Below are positions 6,149-14,147 of a DNA stretch of 38,734 nucleotides, piece by piece. Numbering within the stretch: the stretch's first letter is position 1; every line of letters begins with the position of its first letter. The notes beneath the pieces were generated by a model. That model made no database searches. It was not told the origin of the DNA and was given only the letters and a program-made list of their open reading frames with translations. The stretch is from positions 1 through 38,734 of the forward strand of contig JAJEHX010000043.1 in NCBI GenBank assembly GCA_022823465.1, read 5' to 3'. The position numbers and the translations under genes are program-made. The stretch comes from Candidatus Latescibacterota bacterium. GTDB taxonomy: Bacteria; JAAXHH01.

Positions 6149-8957
6149 CGGGAACGTAACACTGACAATTGACGGCAGCCGTGTCACCGCGCCGGAAGGG
6201 ACCACGATCTGGGAAGCGGCCCAGTCAGCAGGCATCGATATCCCCACCCTGTGCCACGATCCCAAACTGCACCCTGTCGCCGTATGCCGCGTGTGCGCGG
6301 TCGACGTCGAAAACTCCCGTACGCTGCCCGCGGCCTGCATCCGCCAGGCGGAAGAAGGCATGGTGGTGCACACGGACACGGAGCGGGTACGTCGCGCGCG
6401 CCGCACCCTGGTGGAACTCCTCCAGGCCGGACAACCCCCTGAAGAGAAACGGCGCAAACCGTTGGCGCAGGACGAACTGGCGCAGCTGGGCGGACAACTG
6501 CGGTCGGACCCCGCGCGGTATGCGTCAACCTGTTCGAACCCGGTAGCGCAGCAGGACCTGTCCTCACCCGTCATCGCGGTGGACCACGACGCCTGCATTC
6601 TGTGCGACCGATGTATCCGCGCCTGCGACGACGTCCAGGTAAACGACGTCATCGGCCGTGCCGGCAAGGGGTGCGATACCCGCATCGCCTTCGATAACGA
6701 CCTGCCCATGGGTAAATCGTCATGCGTCGCCTGCGGCGAGTGCGTGGCCGCGTGCCCTACCGGCGCGCTGACGGACCTCCCCCTGGTGAGCGCGGTCCGA
6801 GGGACCGCGGAAACCCCACCGGAGAAAGTCGATTCGGTTTGTGCCTATTGCGGCGTGGGTTGCGGCATCACGTACCATGTGCAGGACGCCAGGATCACAA
6901 GGGTGACGGGGCGTGAAGATACCCACACCGAAGGCCGGCTGTGCGTCAAGGGCAGATACGGCTACGACTATACCCACCATCCGCAGCGGCTCCACAAACC
7001 GCTCATCAGAAGGGAAGACGCCTATCCGAAGCGGCCGCTTTCGGCGGACTTCCAGGATTACCGGGAGTTCCGGCGCTCGCTCCGGTCGCCGGAATGGAAC
7101 GACCGTATCAGGGAAGTATTCCGTGAGGCCGAGTGGGACGAGGCGCTGGATCTGGCGGCCCGCCGGTTGCTGGAAATCAAGCAAAAGAAGGGACCTGGCG
7201 CGCTGGCCGGCTTCGGGTCGGCCAAGGTGACCAATGAAGAAGCCTACCTCTTCCAGAAGCTGATCCGCGTGGCCTTCGGTACCAATAACGTGGACCACTG
7301 CACGCGCCTCTGCCACGCGTCCTCCGTGGCGGCCCTCACGGAGGCCATCGGGAGCGGGGCGGTCTCAAACGCCTTTCAGGAGGTCCTTGAAACCGACGTC
7401 ATCTTCGTGATCGGTTCCAATACGGAAGACAACCATCCCGTGGCCGCTTCCTACATGAAACAGGCCGTTGACCGCGGTGCCAGGATGATTGTCCTCGATC
7501 CCCGGCGGCCGACCATCGCCGACCACGCCACCCGGTACGTACGGTTCAAGCCGGGTACCGACATAGCGCTGCTCAACGGAATGATGCACGTTATTCTGCG
7601 CGAAGGGCTGCAGGACGATGGCTTCATCGCACAGAGGACGGAAGGCTTCGACGCGCTCGAACCGGCCCTGCGGCCCTATACGCCCGAACTGGCTTCGAAG
7701 ATCACCGGCGTACCCGCTTCGGTGATCGAAGAAATCGCCGTCGAGTACGGCCGCGCACGGCGCGCGATGGTTTTCTGGGGCATGGGGATCAGCCAGCATG
7801 TCAACGGGACGGACAATGCCCGTGCCCTGATCTCCCTTTGTCTCATGACCGGCAACATCGGACGTCCAGGTACGGGCCTGCACCCGCTGCGGGGGCAGAA
7901 CAACGTCCAGGGCGCTTCCGACGTGGGGCTGATTCCGAGATTCTATCCGGGCTACCAGCCCGCGGATGATCCGGCCGTGCGGAAGCGTTTCGAGGAGGCC
8001 TGGCGTACCCCGCTCGACCCCCAGTCGGGCCTGACTGTCGTGGAAATCATGCACGGCGCCCTCGACGGCGGCATCGAGGGTATGTTCATGATGGGCGAGA
8101 ACCCCTTCCTTTCGGATCCGAACATGAACAAGGTTCGCAAAGCCCTTCAGAACCTGTCATTCCTTGTCGTACAGGACATCTTCCTGACGGAGACTGCCGA
8201 GTTCGCGGACGTGATCCTGCCCGCTTCCACCGCGGCGGAGAAGCGGGGCACCTACGTCAATACGAACCGCATGGTGCAGATCGGAAGAAAGGCGCTCGAT
8301 CCCCCCGGCGAAGCGCGCCTGGACGGAGACATCCTGGTCGACCTGGCCAACCGGATGCTTCGCATGGAGCAGGGCGAGCACGATATATGCTGGGACTACG
8401 ACGGGCCGGAAGCGGTATGGGAGGAAATCATCTCGCTGACGCCGATTTTCAAGGGGATCACCTACGAAGCGATGGAAAGGGAAACCGTGGTATGGCCCCT
8501 GGGCGAGCCGGTACTCTTCACCGACTCGTTTCCCCTCGGCCGAGGCGGATTCACGCCCGTATCCTTCGCGCCGCCCGATGAGCTGCCTGACGAGGAATAT
8601 CCCTTTGTCCTGAACACCGGCCGCGTCCTGCAGCACTGGCACACGGGCACCATGACGCGCCGCGCCCGCGCCCTCGACGCCATTTCCCCGGAGCCCTTCG
8701 TGGAGCTGACGCCCCGGGACCTGGCCAACCTGGGCGTCCAAGACGGTGACCTTGTGGTCGTCTCCTCCCGCCGCGGCGCCATCACCCTGAAGTCGAAGTC
8801 CTCCACCCGTGTGTCCGACGGCAACGTCTTCATCCCCTTCCATTTCAAGGAAGCCGCCGCCAATGTCCTGACCAACGACGCCCTCGACCCCGACGGCAAG
8901 ATCCCCGAATTCAAGTACTGCGCGGTGGCTGTGGAAAGAGCGTTATCAAGCGGGTAG
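6141..8957 (+). CDS. fdsA: Formate dehydrogenase catalytic (alpha) subunit, molybdopterin/tungstopterin enzyme, cysteine type
   Basis: A 938-residue FdsA/FdhF-type subunit that would oxidise formate to CO2, or reduce CO2, and pass electrons to the fused diaphorase. In order: a plant-type [2Fe-2S] domain (C38, C49, C52, C66), a double 4Fe-4S ferredoxin domain (C152, C155, C158, C162; C195, C198, C201, C205), the pterin-enzyme 4Fe-4S site (C234, C237, C241, C268), the bis-MGD catalytic domain and the C-terminal dinucleotide-binding domain. The metal ligand is Cys391 in RLCHASS, coded TGC, where E. coli FdhF has selenocysteine. The His-Cys cluster motif usual between the 2Fe-2S and ferredoxin domains is not visible in residues 80-145. 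The ATG at 6141 has GGAGG eight bases upstream. No fdhD or fdsD chaperone follows. Confidence 0.88.
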   Translation: MGSGNVTLTIDGSRVTAPEGTTIWEAAQSAGIDIPTLCHDPKLHPVAVCRVCAVDVENSRTLPAACIRQAEEGMVVHTDTERVRRARRTLVELLQAGQPPEEKRRKPLAQDELAQLGGQLRSDPARYASTCSNPVAQQDLSSPVIAVDHDACILCDRCIRACDDVQVNDVIGRAGKGCDTRIAFDNDLPMGKSSCVACGECVAACPTGALTDLPLVSAVRGTAETPPEKVDSVCAYCGVGCGITYHVQDARITRVTGREDTHTEGRLCVKGRYGYDYTHHPQRLHKPLIRREDAYPKRPLSADFQDYREFRRSLRSPEWNDRIREVFREAEWDEALDLAARRLLEIKQKKGPGALAGFGSAKVTNEEAYLFQKLIRVAFGTNNVDHCTRLCHASSVAALTEAIGSGAVSNAFQEVLETDVIFVIGSNTEDNHPVAASYMKQAVDRGARMIVLDPRRPTIADHATRYVRFKPGTDIALLNGMMHVILREGLQDDGFIAQRTEGFDALEPALRPYTPELASKITGVPASVIEEIAVEYGRARRAMVFWGMGISQHVNGTDNARALISLCLMTGNIGRPGTGLHPLRGQNNVQGASDVGLIPRFYPGYQPADDPAVRKRFEEAWRTPLDPQSGLTVVEIMHGALDGGIEGMFMMGENPFLSDPNMNKVRKALQNLSFLVVQDIFLTETAEFADVILPASTAAEKRGTYVNTNRMVQIGRKALDPPGEARLDGDILVDLANRMLRMEQGEHDICWDYDGPEAVWEEIISLTPIFKGITYEAMERETVVWPLGEPVLFTDSFPLGRGGFTPVSFAPPDELPDEEYPFVLNTGRVLQHWHTGTMTRRARALDAISPEPFVELTPRDLANLGVQDGDLVVVSSRRGAITLKSKSSTRVSDGNVFIPFHFKEAAANVLTNDALDPDGKIPEFKYCAVAVERALSSG

Positions 8958-9060
8958 AGGCTGCCTTTTTGAAGCATGTGACGCCATTGGCCCATAATCC
9001 GGTTTCATTCTTTCCCCCAACCCCCTTTCCTGCCTGACGCCAGACCTTCATCGGCGGATG

Positions 9061-9087
9061 TGAAACTCTTACGCTCAGGTATTCGTA
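9061..9087 (+). promoter_or_regulatory. Candidate ECF-sigma autoregulatory promoter
   Basis: TGAAAC (9061-9066) and CGTA (9084-9087) are separated by 17 bases. They match the two halves of a sigma-W/ECF-type promoter (TGAAAC, about 16 bases, CGTA) and sit immediately before an ECF sigma gene. ECF operons commonly transcribe themselves, so this is a likely autoregulatory site. Transcription would begin near 9094, almost at the ATG at 9096, implying a very short or absent leader. The motif is seen; its use is inferred. Confidence 0.5.
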
Positions 9088-9095
9088 GTAGTGGT

Positions 9096-9629
9096 ATGAA
9101 CTCGACCGCAGGCAGCCCGCACACGCCAGATCAGAATTTCGACAAGACCCACCGAACGCATTACCGCCGGATTCTCGCACTCTGCCGGTATCTCTTGAAG
9201 TCTGTCGATGATGCCGAGGACGCGGCGCAGGAAGTCTTCTTCCGCGCATACCAGAAGCGTTCGACGGTCGACAGTTCGAAGTCCTATCTGAACTGGCTCT
9301 TAAAAATAGCCACCAATCATTGTCTTGACCAGTTACGGCGCCGGAGCAGCGAGGCCAGGATCTATGAATCCATCGATCCCGAACGGATAGGTCCTTCCCG
9401 GGTATCCGAGAACACACTCGATTTTCTGGTCCGGGCAGAAAAGGGCGAACGAGTCCGATCCGCGATACAGTTGCTCTCCGACAAGTATCGTGTACCGCTC
9501 GTACTGGCCTACTATAACGAGTTCACCTATGAAGAAATCGGCGAAGCGCTCGAACTGAACAGGAACACGGTAGCGACGCTGATTTTACGCGCCAAGCAAC
9601 GATTGCGAGAGGAGCTGAAGGGGCTATGA
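9096..9629 (+). CDS. RNA polymerase sigma factor, ECF subfamily
   Basis: A 177-residue ECF (sigma-70 group 4) factor with the two expected domains. Sigma region 2 runs from about residue 18 to 85 (DDAEDAAQEVFFRAYQ), and region 4 occupies the last 60 residues (LPLVLAYY-like helix, then TYEEIGEALELNRNTVATLILRA). It should direct RNA polymerase to a small envelope- or stress-related regulon. A GTG at 9060 would give 12 more residues, but it lies within the candidate ECF promoter, so the ATG at 9096 is preferred even though no ribosome binding site is visible. Its stop shares an ATGA with the following anti-sigma gene, the usual coupling for such pairs. I cannot assign a numbered ECF group by eye. 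Confidence 0.92.
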   Translation: MNSTAGSPHTPDQNFDKTHRTHYRRILALCRYLLKSVDDAEDAAQEVFFRAYQKRSTVDSSKSYLNWLLKIATNHCLDQLRRRSSEARIYESIDPERIGPSRVSENTLDFLVRAEKGERVRSAIQLLSDKYRVPLVLAYYNEFTYEEIGEALELNRNTVATLILRAKQRLREELKGL

Positions 9630-11272
9630 CGGACGAAAAGGTGCGCAGGGAGGATTGTCCATCTGAACTCAGTAGCTCGATGTACGCCGATGGTGAGTTG
9701 TCCGGGGCCGAAGCGCTCGAGTTCGAAGATCATCTGAACCGCTGCCCGCGGTGCCGGGACCTTGTGGGTGCGTTAAAGATGGAGCGGGATGCGCTCGTCG
9801 GGGTATTGGGAAAGACCGAAGCTTTCCTGGCCGAAACGAATCCGGCCCATGCGCCTTCTCCAATCCATGCCTTGATATTGCTGGGACTGGTCACGGCATT
9901 CGCGGCGCTGTTGAGGTTGAATTTTGACTCGATTATGGGCCTGGAGCTACCCTGGGGCTTTGAGTGGCTCAGCCCGTTGCGCGTCACCGGACAGTTGTCT
10001 CTGATATTCAGCTCGGGGTTTTACTTCATCCAGGAAGGGGGTTCGATCATGGAATCGCTGATCAGCTACGCTGGTGTCGCTGCGTTAGCCATTATGCTGC
10101 TGTGTACTGTATTCGTACTGGTACGTAGGTTACCAGGGGCTTCGAAGCTAATTGCATGCCTGGCCCTTTCGGCGGGGTTGTCCGCTCCGGCGGAGGCCAT
10201 CGAAACACGCTCCACCGAAAATGTCTCCATTGAGGCAGACGAGATCATTGACGACACGCTCATTGTCTTCGGCCGCACGGCCAGAATCGACGGCGTGGTG
10301 ACCGGAGACCTGATCGTCTTCGCCCGGTCGATCGAAATCGCGGGTTCGGTCCATGGAGATGTTTTTTCTTTTGGAAGGAACGTCGAAATTGAGGGTGAGG
10401 TGGGCGGCGGGATCGCAGGGTTCGGACAGGTGATTCGCATCGGACATACCGTCGGTCAGAGCATCTATGGGTTCGGCCAGTCGATTCTCTCCAGACGGGA
10501 CGCTTCGATCGGGGGAGATTTCTTTGCATTCGCAGAAGATATCAACGTGGGCGGGTCGGTCGACCGCAACGTGATGGCGTTTGGCAACACCCTTACAGTA
10601 ACGGGCGAGGTGAAGAGGGACGTTACTTTCTCGGGTAACCATACGGCCGTTCATTCGTCCGCGTCGATCGGTGGAAACCTCGACGTCGATCTGCCGACCG
10701 GGAAAAACCTGCAATTGGATTCCACCTCGTCCGTAGCCGGCGAAACGATCGTCGAGTTGTGGGAAACGGATCAGGACGAGGAGGATACGCTGTCGGTCTG
10801 GACGTTCGTGCCCATGGCCCTGTGGCTGGCCGCGGCGTTCATATCGGGCATGCTGCTACTCTGGGCGCTTCCGGCGCTGCGGCGCATGCCGCTGGACGAC
10901 CTGCGCGCCATGCTACAGTCCGCGGGGGTCGGATTCCTGGTCCTCATCGCGATGCCGGTTGCGGCGGTCCTGCTCTGCGTGACGCTTATCGGCCTCCCGG
11001 CCGGCCTCGTGATGGGTGCCGTCTGGGCGCTGGGCCTGTATGCGTCCAAGATCGCCGTGGCGCACTTCCTGGGCAGCGCATTGCTGAGGCCGAAAGGACA
11101 GGATCTGGGCGCAATGGCGCTGCCGCTGCTCGTCGGACTGTTGCTGGTGCTGATCGCGGTAAGCCTTCCCTATGTCGGCTGGGTCATCAATCTGCTGCTG
11201 GTCATCATCGGCCTGGGGGCGATTGGACTGGTCCTTTTCCGGTCCGCCAGGAGCCGTATAGCCCCGGCCTGA
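9626..11272 (+). CDS. Anti-sigma factor (zinc-finger) fused to a bactofilin-like beta-helix and membrane domain
   Basis: A 548-residue mosaic protein. Residues 1-50 are a zf-HC2 anti-sigma domain with the H-x3-C-x2-C core HLNRCPRC, which would hold the adjacent ECF factor inactive. Hydrophobic spans follow near 80-100 and 146-168, then a third near 173-190 ending in APAEA, which looks like an internal signal peptide. Residues about 195-375 are short repeated beta-strand units rich in G, I, V and F (DGVVTGDLIVF, AGSVHGDVFSF and similar), as in polymer-forming bactofilin-type domains. The last 170 residues form about four or five more membrane spans. Positive-inside reasoning puts the zinc finger in the cytoplasm and the beta-helix in the periplasm. 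Start and coupling are firm (ATGA overlap). That the beta-helix senses envelope state is an inference. Confidence 0.85.
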   Translation: MTDEKVRREDCPSELSSSMYADGELSGAEALEFEDHLNRCPRCRDLVGALKMERDALVGVLGKTEAFLAETNPAHAPSPIHALILLGLVTAFAALLRLNFDSIMGLELPWGFEWLSPLRVTGQLSLIFSSGFYFIQEGGSIMESLISYAGVAALAIMLLCTVFVLVRRLPGASKLIACLALSAGLSAPAEAIETRSTENVSIEADEIIDDTLIVFGRTARIDGVVTGDLIVFARSIEIAGSVHGDVFSFGRNVEIEGEVGGGIAGFGQVIRIGHTVGQSIYGFGQSILSRRDASIGGDFFAFAEDINVGGSVDRNVMAFGNTLTVTGEVKRDVTFSGNHTAVHSSASIGGNLDVDLPTGKNLQLDSTSSVAGETIVELWETDQDEEDTLSVWTFVPMALWLAAAFISGMLLLWALPALRRMPLDDLRAMLQSAGVGFLVLIAMPVAAVLLCVTLIGLPAGLVMGAVWALGLYASKIAVAHFLGSALLRPKGQDLGAMALPLLVGLLLVLIAVSLPYVGWVINLLLVIIGLGAIGLVLFRSARSRIAPA

Positions 11273-11284
11273 TGCGCCGATTTC

Positions 11285-14071
11285 CTAGTTCACCAGCGAC
11301 GCCAGTCCGGTCGGCGAGTCTTCCCCGACGCCGAACTCGTGGGTGTCCCCGGCCTGCGTCGCTAATCCGGTAAGCGGATCCAGCGTGTACAGCCGGGCCG
11401 TCCATCCGCCGGCCATGTACAGCCTGCCCTGATGCGACGTCAACCCCGTGGGCAGGTCCTCGCCCACGCCGAATTCCACGGCGCTGCCCACGGGCGCCGC
11501 GACTCCCGTGGACTCGTCTACCCTGTAGAGCCTGGCGGAGTTGTAGCTGACCATGTACAGTTCGCCTTCGTGGGAGGCCAGGCCGAAGGGCTGGTATTCC
11601 CCGACGCCGAACTCCACGGCGTCGCCGACCGCGGCGGCTTCCCCGGTCCCCGTGTCCAGCGCGTAGAGCATGACGTTCATCCCGCCCACCATGTACAATG
11701 TGCCGTCGTGCGAAGTCAACCCCATGGGCTGGGATTCGCCCACGCCGAACTCGACGGCGCTGCCGACCCGTGTGGCCGCACCGGACATCGGATCCAGCGT
11801 GTAGAGGGCCGAGTTCCAGCCGCCGACCATGTACAACACGCCTTCATGCAGGGCCAGTCCAGTGGGCCGGTACTCGCCCACGCCGAACCGCGTTTCGTCA
11901 CCCACCGGCCGGGCCTCCCCGGTCTCCGGATTGAGCATGTAGAGCCGATCGGTACCCTCTCCGACCATGACGAGCCCGGACATGAAACCGGGGTCGTCGC
12001 AGGTCGATCCCTCGGTTTCGTCGATTTGAGCTATCCAATCGAGGAAGGACATTTCCCTCGGCAGGCACAGCCCGTCGTTGCCCTGGAACAGAAACTGCTC
12101 AAGCTCCGTAAGTTCCACAAAGGAAACGGGTATCATGCCCGTAAGCAGGTTGTCGTGGATATGCATGCTCTTGAGCCTGGCGAGCCGGCCCAGTTCCCCG
12201 GGTACGGCTCCCGTCAACTGGTTCCTGTCCAGGTGGAGGTATTCAAGGTTGTGCAGATCACCCAGCGAAGCCGGTATGGGGCCCGAAAGATTATTGACGT
12301 GAAGGTACAGCACGAAAAGACCGGTCATCCGGCCCAGTTCATCCGGTATGGGGCCGGTCAGGGCATTGTCGTTGAGATACATGACTTCCACTTCAGCCAG
12401 TTGCCCGAGATCCGGGGGAATCTGTCCGGTTAACTGGTTATTGGAAAGGGCCAGAGACTCAAGCTTGTCGAGCTGTCCCAATTCCCGGGGGATCGGGCCG
12501 GTCAACGCGTTGAAGTGGAGCCACAGGTATTGGAGGTTTGCAAGCCGGCCCAGTTCCGAAGGTATGGGCCCCGACAGGTCGTTGGCGTAAAGGCTGAGCA
12601 CGGCCAGATCGGGCAGATCTCCGAGAACCGCCGGGATGGGACCGGAAAGCTGGTTCCGATCCAGGTGCAGGGTTTCCAGATCGGACAGTGCACCGAGTTC
12701 GACGGGAATCGGTCCTGTCAGTTGATTCGTGTCGAGGTCCAGATGTTCCAGAAGGCCGAGTCGGCCGAGTTCGGCGGGTATGGTCCCGGTCAGTCCGTTG
12801 CGCCAGAGATTGAGCATGCGCAGGTTCGACAGGTCGCCCAGTTCCGGCGGGATCGTTCCGGTCAACTGATTGTTGTCCAGGTGCAGCCGTTCCAGTTTGG
12901 ACAGGCGGGCCAGCTCGATGGGAATCGGTCCCGACAACCGGTTGAAATGAAGGTCCAGGACGGTGAGGGCGGTCAATCCGCCGAGTTCTCGTGGTATGGC
13001 CCCCGATATGCCGTTCAGTCCGAGGTCCAGGTGTTCGAGCCGCGTCAGCAATGCCAGTTCGGCCGGAATCGGTCCTGAAAGACCGTTTCTGTCCAGGTCG
13101 AGGATCCTCAAGTCCTCGAGTTCCGACAGTACCGCGGGAACAGCGCCCGACAATTCGTTATTGCCGAGCCTGAGTTCCCGCAGAAGATGCAGATGGACGA
13201 TATCCGAGGGGATCGGGCCGGCCAGCTTGTTGCCCTGGAGATCGAGCCGGATTACACGGCCGTTGGCATCGGTGGTCACGCCGTGCCAGTCGCTGAGCGG
13301 TTCGTCGCTCAACCAGTTGGTTCCTTCCTCCCAGCCCGGACCGTTCGTCGCGTGGTAGAAACCGGCGAGCGTGGTACGATCGGTAATCACAATCTCCACC
13401 CTGACCGTCACGTTTGCCGACGCTTCGCCGGATGTGGCCGTGATCACCGAAGTGCCGTTGCCTTGGGCTGTTACCAGTCCGCCGTCGCTCACGCTGGCGA
13501 CCGTGGTATCGGCGCTCGACCAATGTACGGCGGCTCCTTCGATGGCCTTGCCGTTCTCGTCCACGATCGAGGCGTTCAACTGTGCGGTCTCTCCTTCATC
13601 GGTGAACGTGACGATGGCTGGCGTCACCACGATACTGCCGGCCGCCTGGGCCACGGTTATAGCCGCAACGGCCTGTTTCTGTCCCGTGGTCGCCCGGATT
13701 TCCGCGGTTCCGTTCCGGACTGCCGTGACAATCCCTCCGCTACTCACCGTGGCCACGCCGGGGTTCGTGCTCGACCAGGTGAAGTCGGCGCCCGTCAGGG
13801 TCTGTCCGTTACCGTCCTGCAACTGTGCGTCGATCTGTACGGTTTGACCGATGGCGGTGAGTTTAGCGGAAGCGGGTGAAACAACGACACGGTCGGGACC
13901 GGTCGGACCGGTCGGATTATCCTTCCCACACGCGGTCATTCCGAACAAGAAGCAGGAAGCGACGATCCAGATCAGTGATCGCGCGGCTGTACACGTGCTC
14001 GAACAGATTCGGAGCGCGTCAGACGAACGCGGGTGGATAACCGTCGGGGTGGACGTGAACTTGGCTGGCAT
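11285..14071 (-). CDS. Large surface lipoprotein: two Ig-like (BIG2) domains, plant-type leucine-rich repeats, propeller-like repeats
   Basis: A 928-residue predicted lipoprotein. The signal segment runs to the lipobox GMTAC with lipidated Cys48, followed by a flexible GKDNPTGPTGP linker. Two BIG2 Ig-like domains occupy roughly 60-140 and 145-226. A cap precedes about 17 leucine-rich repeats of 24 residues (about 273-680) of the LxxLxLxxNxLSGPIPxELG type common in plant receptors. About five 46-residue repeats with LYxLDPxTG and FGVGExxPTGL signatures fill the C-terminus and may form a beta-propeller. The frame continues upstream, but the ATG at 14071 has AGGAG nine bases away and puts the signal peptide at the N-terminus. 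It lies 76 bases after the sulfatase on the same strand, suggesting co-expression. It is probably adhesive or ligand-binding; the ligand is unknown. Confidence 0.85.
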   Translation of the reverse strand: MPAKFTSTPTVIHPRSSDALRICSSTCTAARSLIWIVASCFLFGMTACGKDNPTGPTGPDRVVVSPASAKLTAIGQTVQIDAQLQDGNGQTLTGADFTWSSTNPGVATVSSGGIVTAVRNGTAEIRATTGQKQAVAAITVAQAAGSIVVTPAIVTFTDEGETAQLNASIVDENGKAIEGAAVHWSSADTTVASVSDGGLVTAQGNGTSVITATSGEASANVTVRVEIVITDRTTLAGFYHATNGPGWEEGTNWLSDEPLSDWHGVTTDANGRVIRLDLQGNKLAGPIPSDIVHLHLLRELRLGNNELSGAVPAVLSELEDLRILDLDRNGLSGPIPAELALLTRLEHLDLGLNGISGAIPRELGGLTALTVLDLHFNRLSGPIPIELARLSKLERLHLDNNQLTGTIPPELGDLSNLRMLNLWRNGLTGTIPAELGRLGLLEHLDLDTNQLTGPIPVELGALSDLETLHLDRNQLSGPIPAVLGDLPDLAVLSLYANDLSGPIPSELGRLANLQYLWLHFNALTGPIPRELGQLDKLESLALSNNQLTGQIPPDLGQLAEVEVMYLNDNALTGPIPDELGRMTGLFVLYLHVNNLSGPIPASLGDLHNLEYLHLDRNQLTGAVPGELGRLARLKSMHIHDNLLTGMIPVSFVELTELEQFLFQGNDGLCLPREMSFLDWIAQIDETEGSTCDDPGFMSGLVMVGEGTDRLYMLNPETGEARPVGDETRFGVGEYRPTGLALHEGVLYMVGGWNSALYTLDPMSGAATRVGSAVEFGVGESQPMGLTSHDGTLYMVGGMNVMLYALDTGTGEAAAVGDAVEFGVGEYQPFGLASHEGELYMVSYNSARLYRVDESTGVAAPVGSAVEFGVGEDLPTGLTSHQGRLYMAGGWTARLYTLDPLTGLATQAGDTHEFGVGEDSPTGLASLVN
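11288..11960 (-). repeat. Five tandem ~138-base coding repeats (propeller-like module)
   Basis: The 3' part of the lipoprotein gene is built of about five tandem units of roughly 46 codons. Each encodes a TRLYTLDPxTG-like strand pair followed by a VEFGVGExxPTGL turn. Similarity is visible at the DNA level, for example in the repeated segment coding for FGVGE. The array could expand or shrink by recombination. Confidence 0.75.
12031..13255 (-). repeat. About seventeen tandem 72-base coding repeats (leucine-rich repeat array)
   Basis: Tandem units of 24 codons encode the plant-type LRR consensus. The GPIPxELG core recurs with strong DNA similarity while the solvent-facing positions vary. The last unit near 12060 deviates (GNDGLCLP) and acts as a C-terminal cap. 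The array is in frame throughout with no interruption. Confidence 0.85.
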
Positions 14072-14147
14072 GTGCGTGCGCTCCTGATTAGAATGCATGT
14101 TTTGGATATGCTTGTGACCGGCGGTGCGTTGATTCACGGGTATGTGT

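Noticed and set aside
8958-8995. Possible terminator after the formate dehydrogenase gene
   Set aside because: AGGC-T-GCCT before a T-run has a one-base loop and four-base stem, too small to form a real hairpin.
11273-11284. Possible bidirectional terminator between convergent genes
   Set aside because: Only 12 bases separate the two stop codons and there is no stem-loop. The same holds for 25593-25603.
12515-13078. Repetitive plus-strand open frames in the LRR region
   Set aside because: Their periodicity is only the reverse strand of the 72-base LRR array.
12031-13255. Possible CRISPR array
   Set aside because: The 72-base units are coding and in frame, with no alternating identical repeat and unique spacer pattern.
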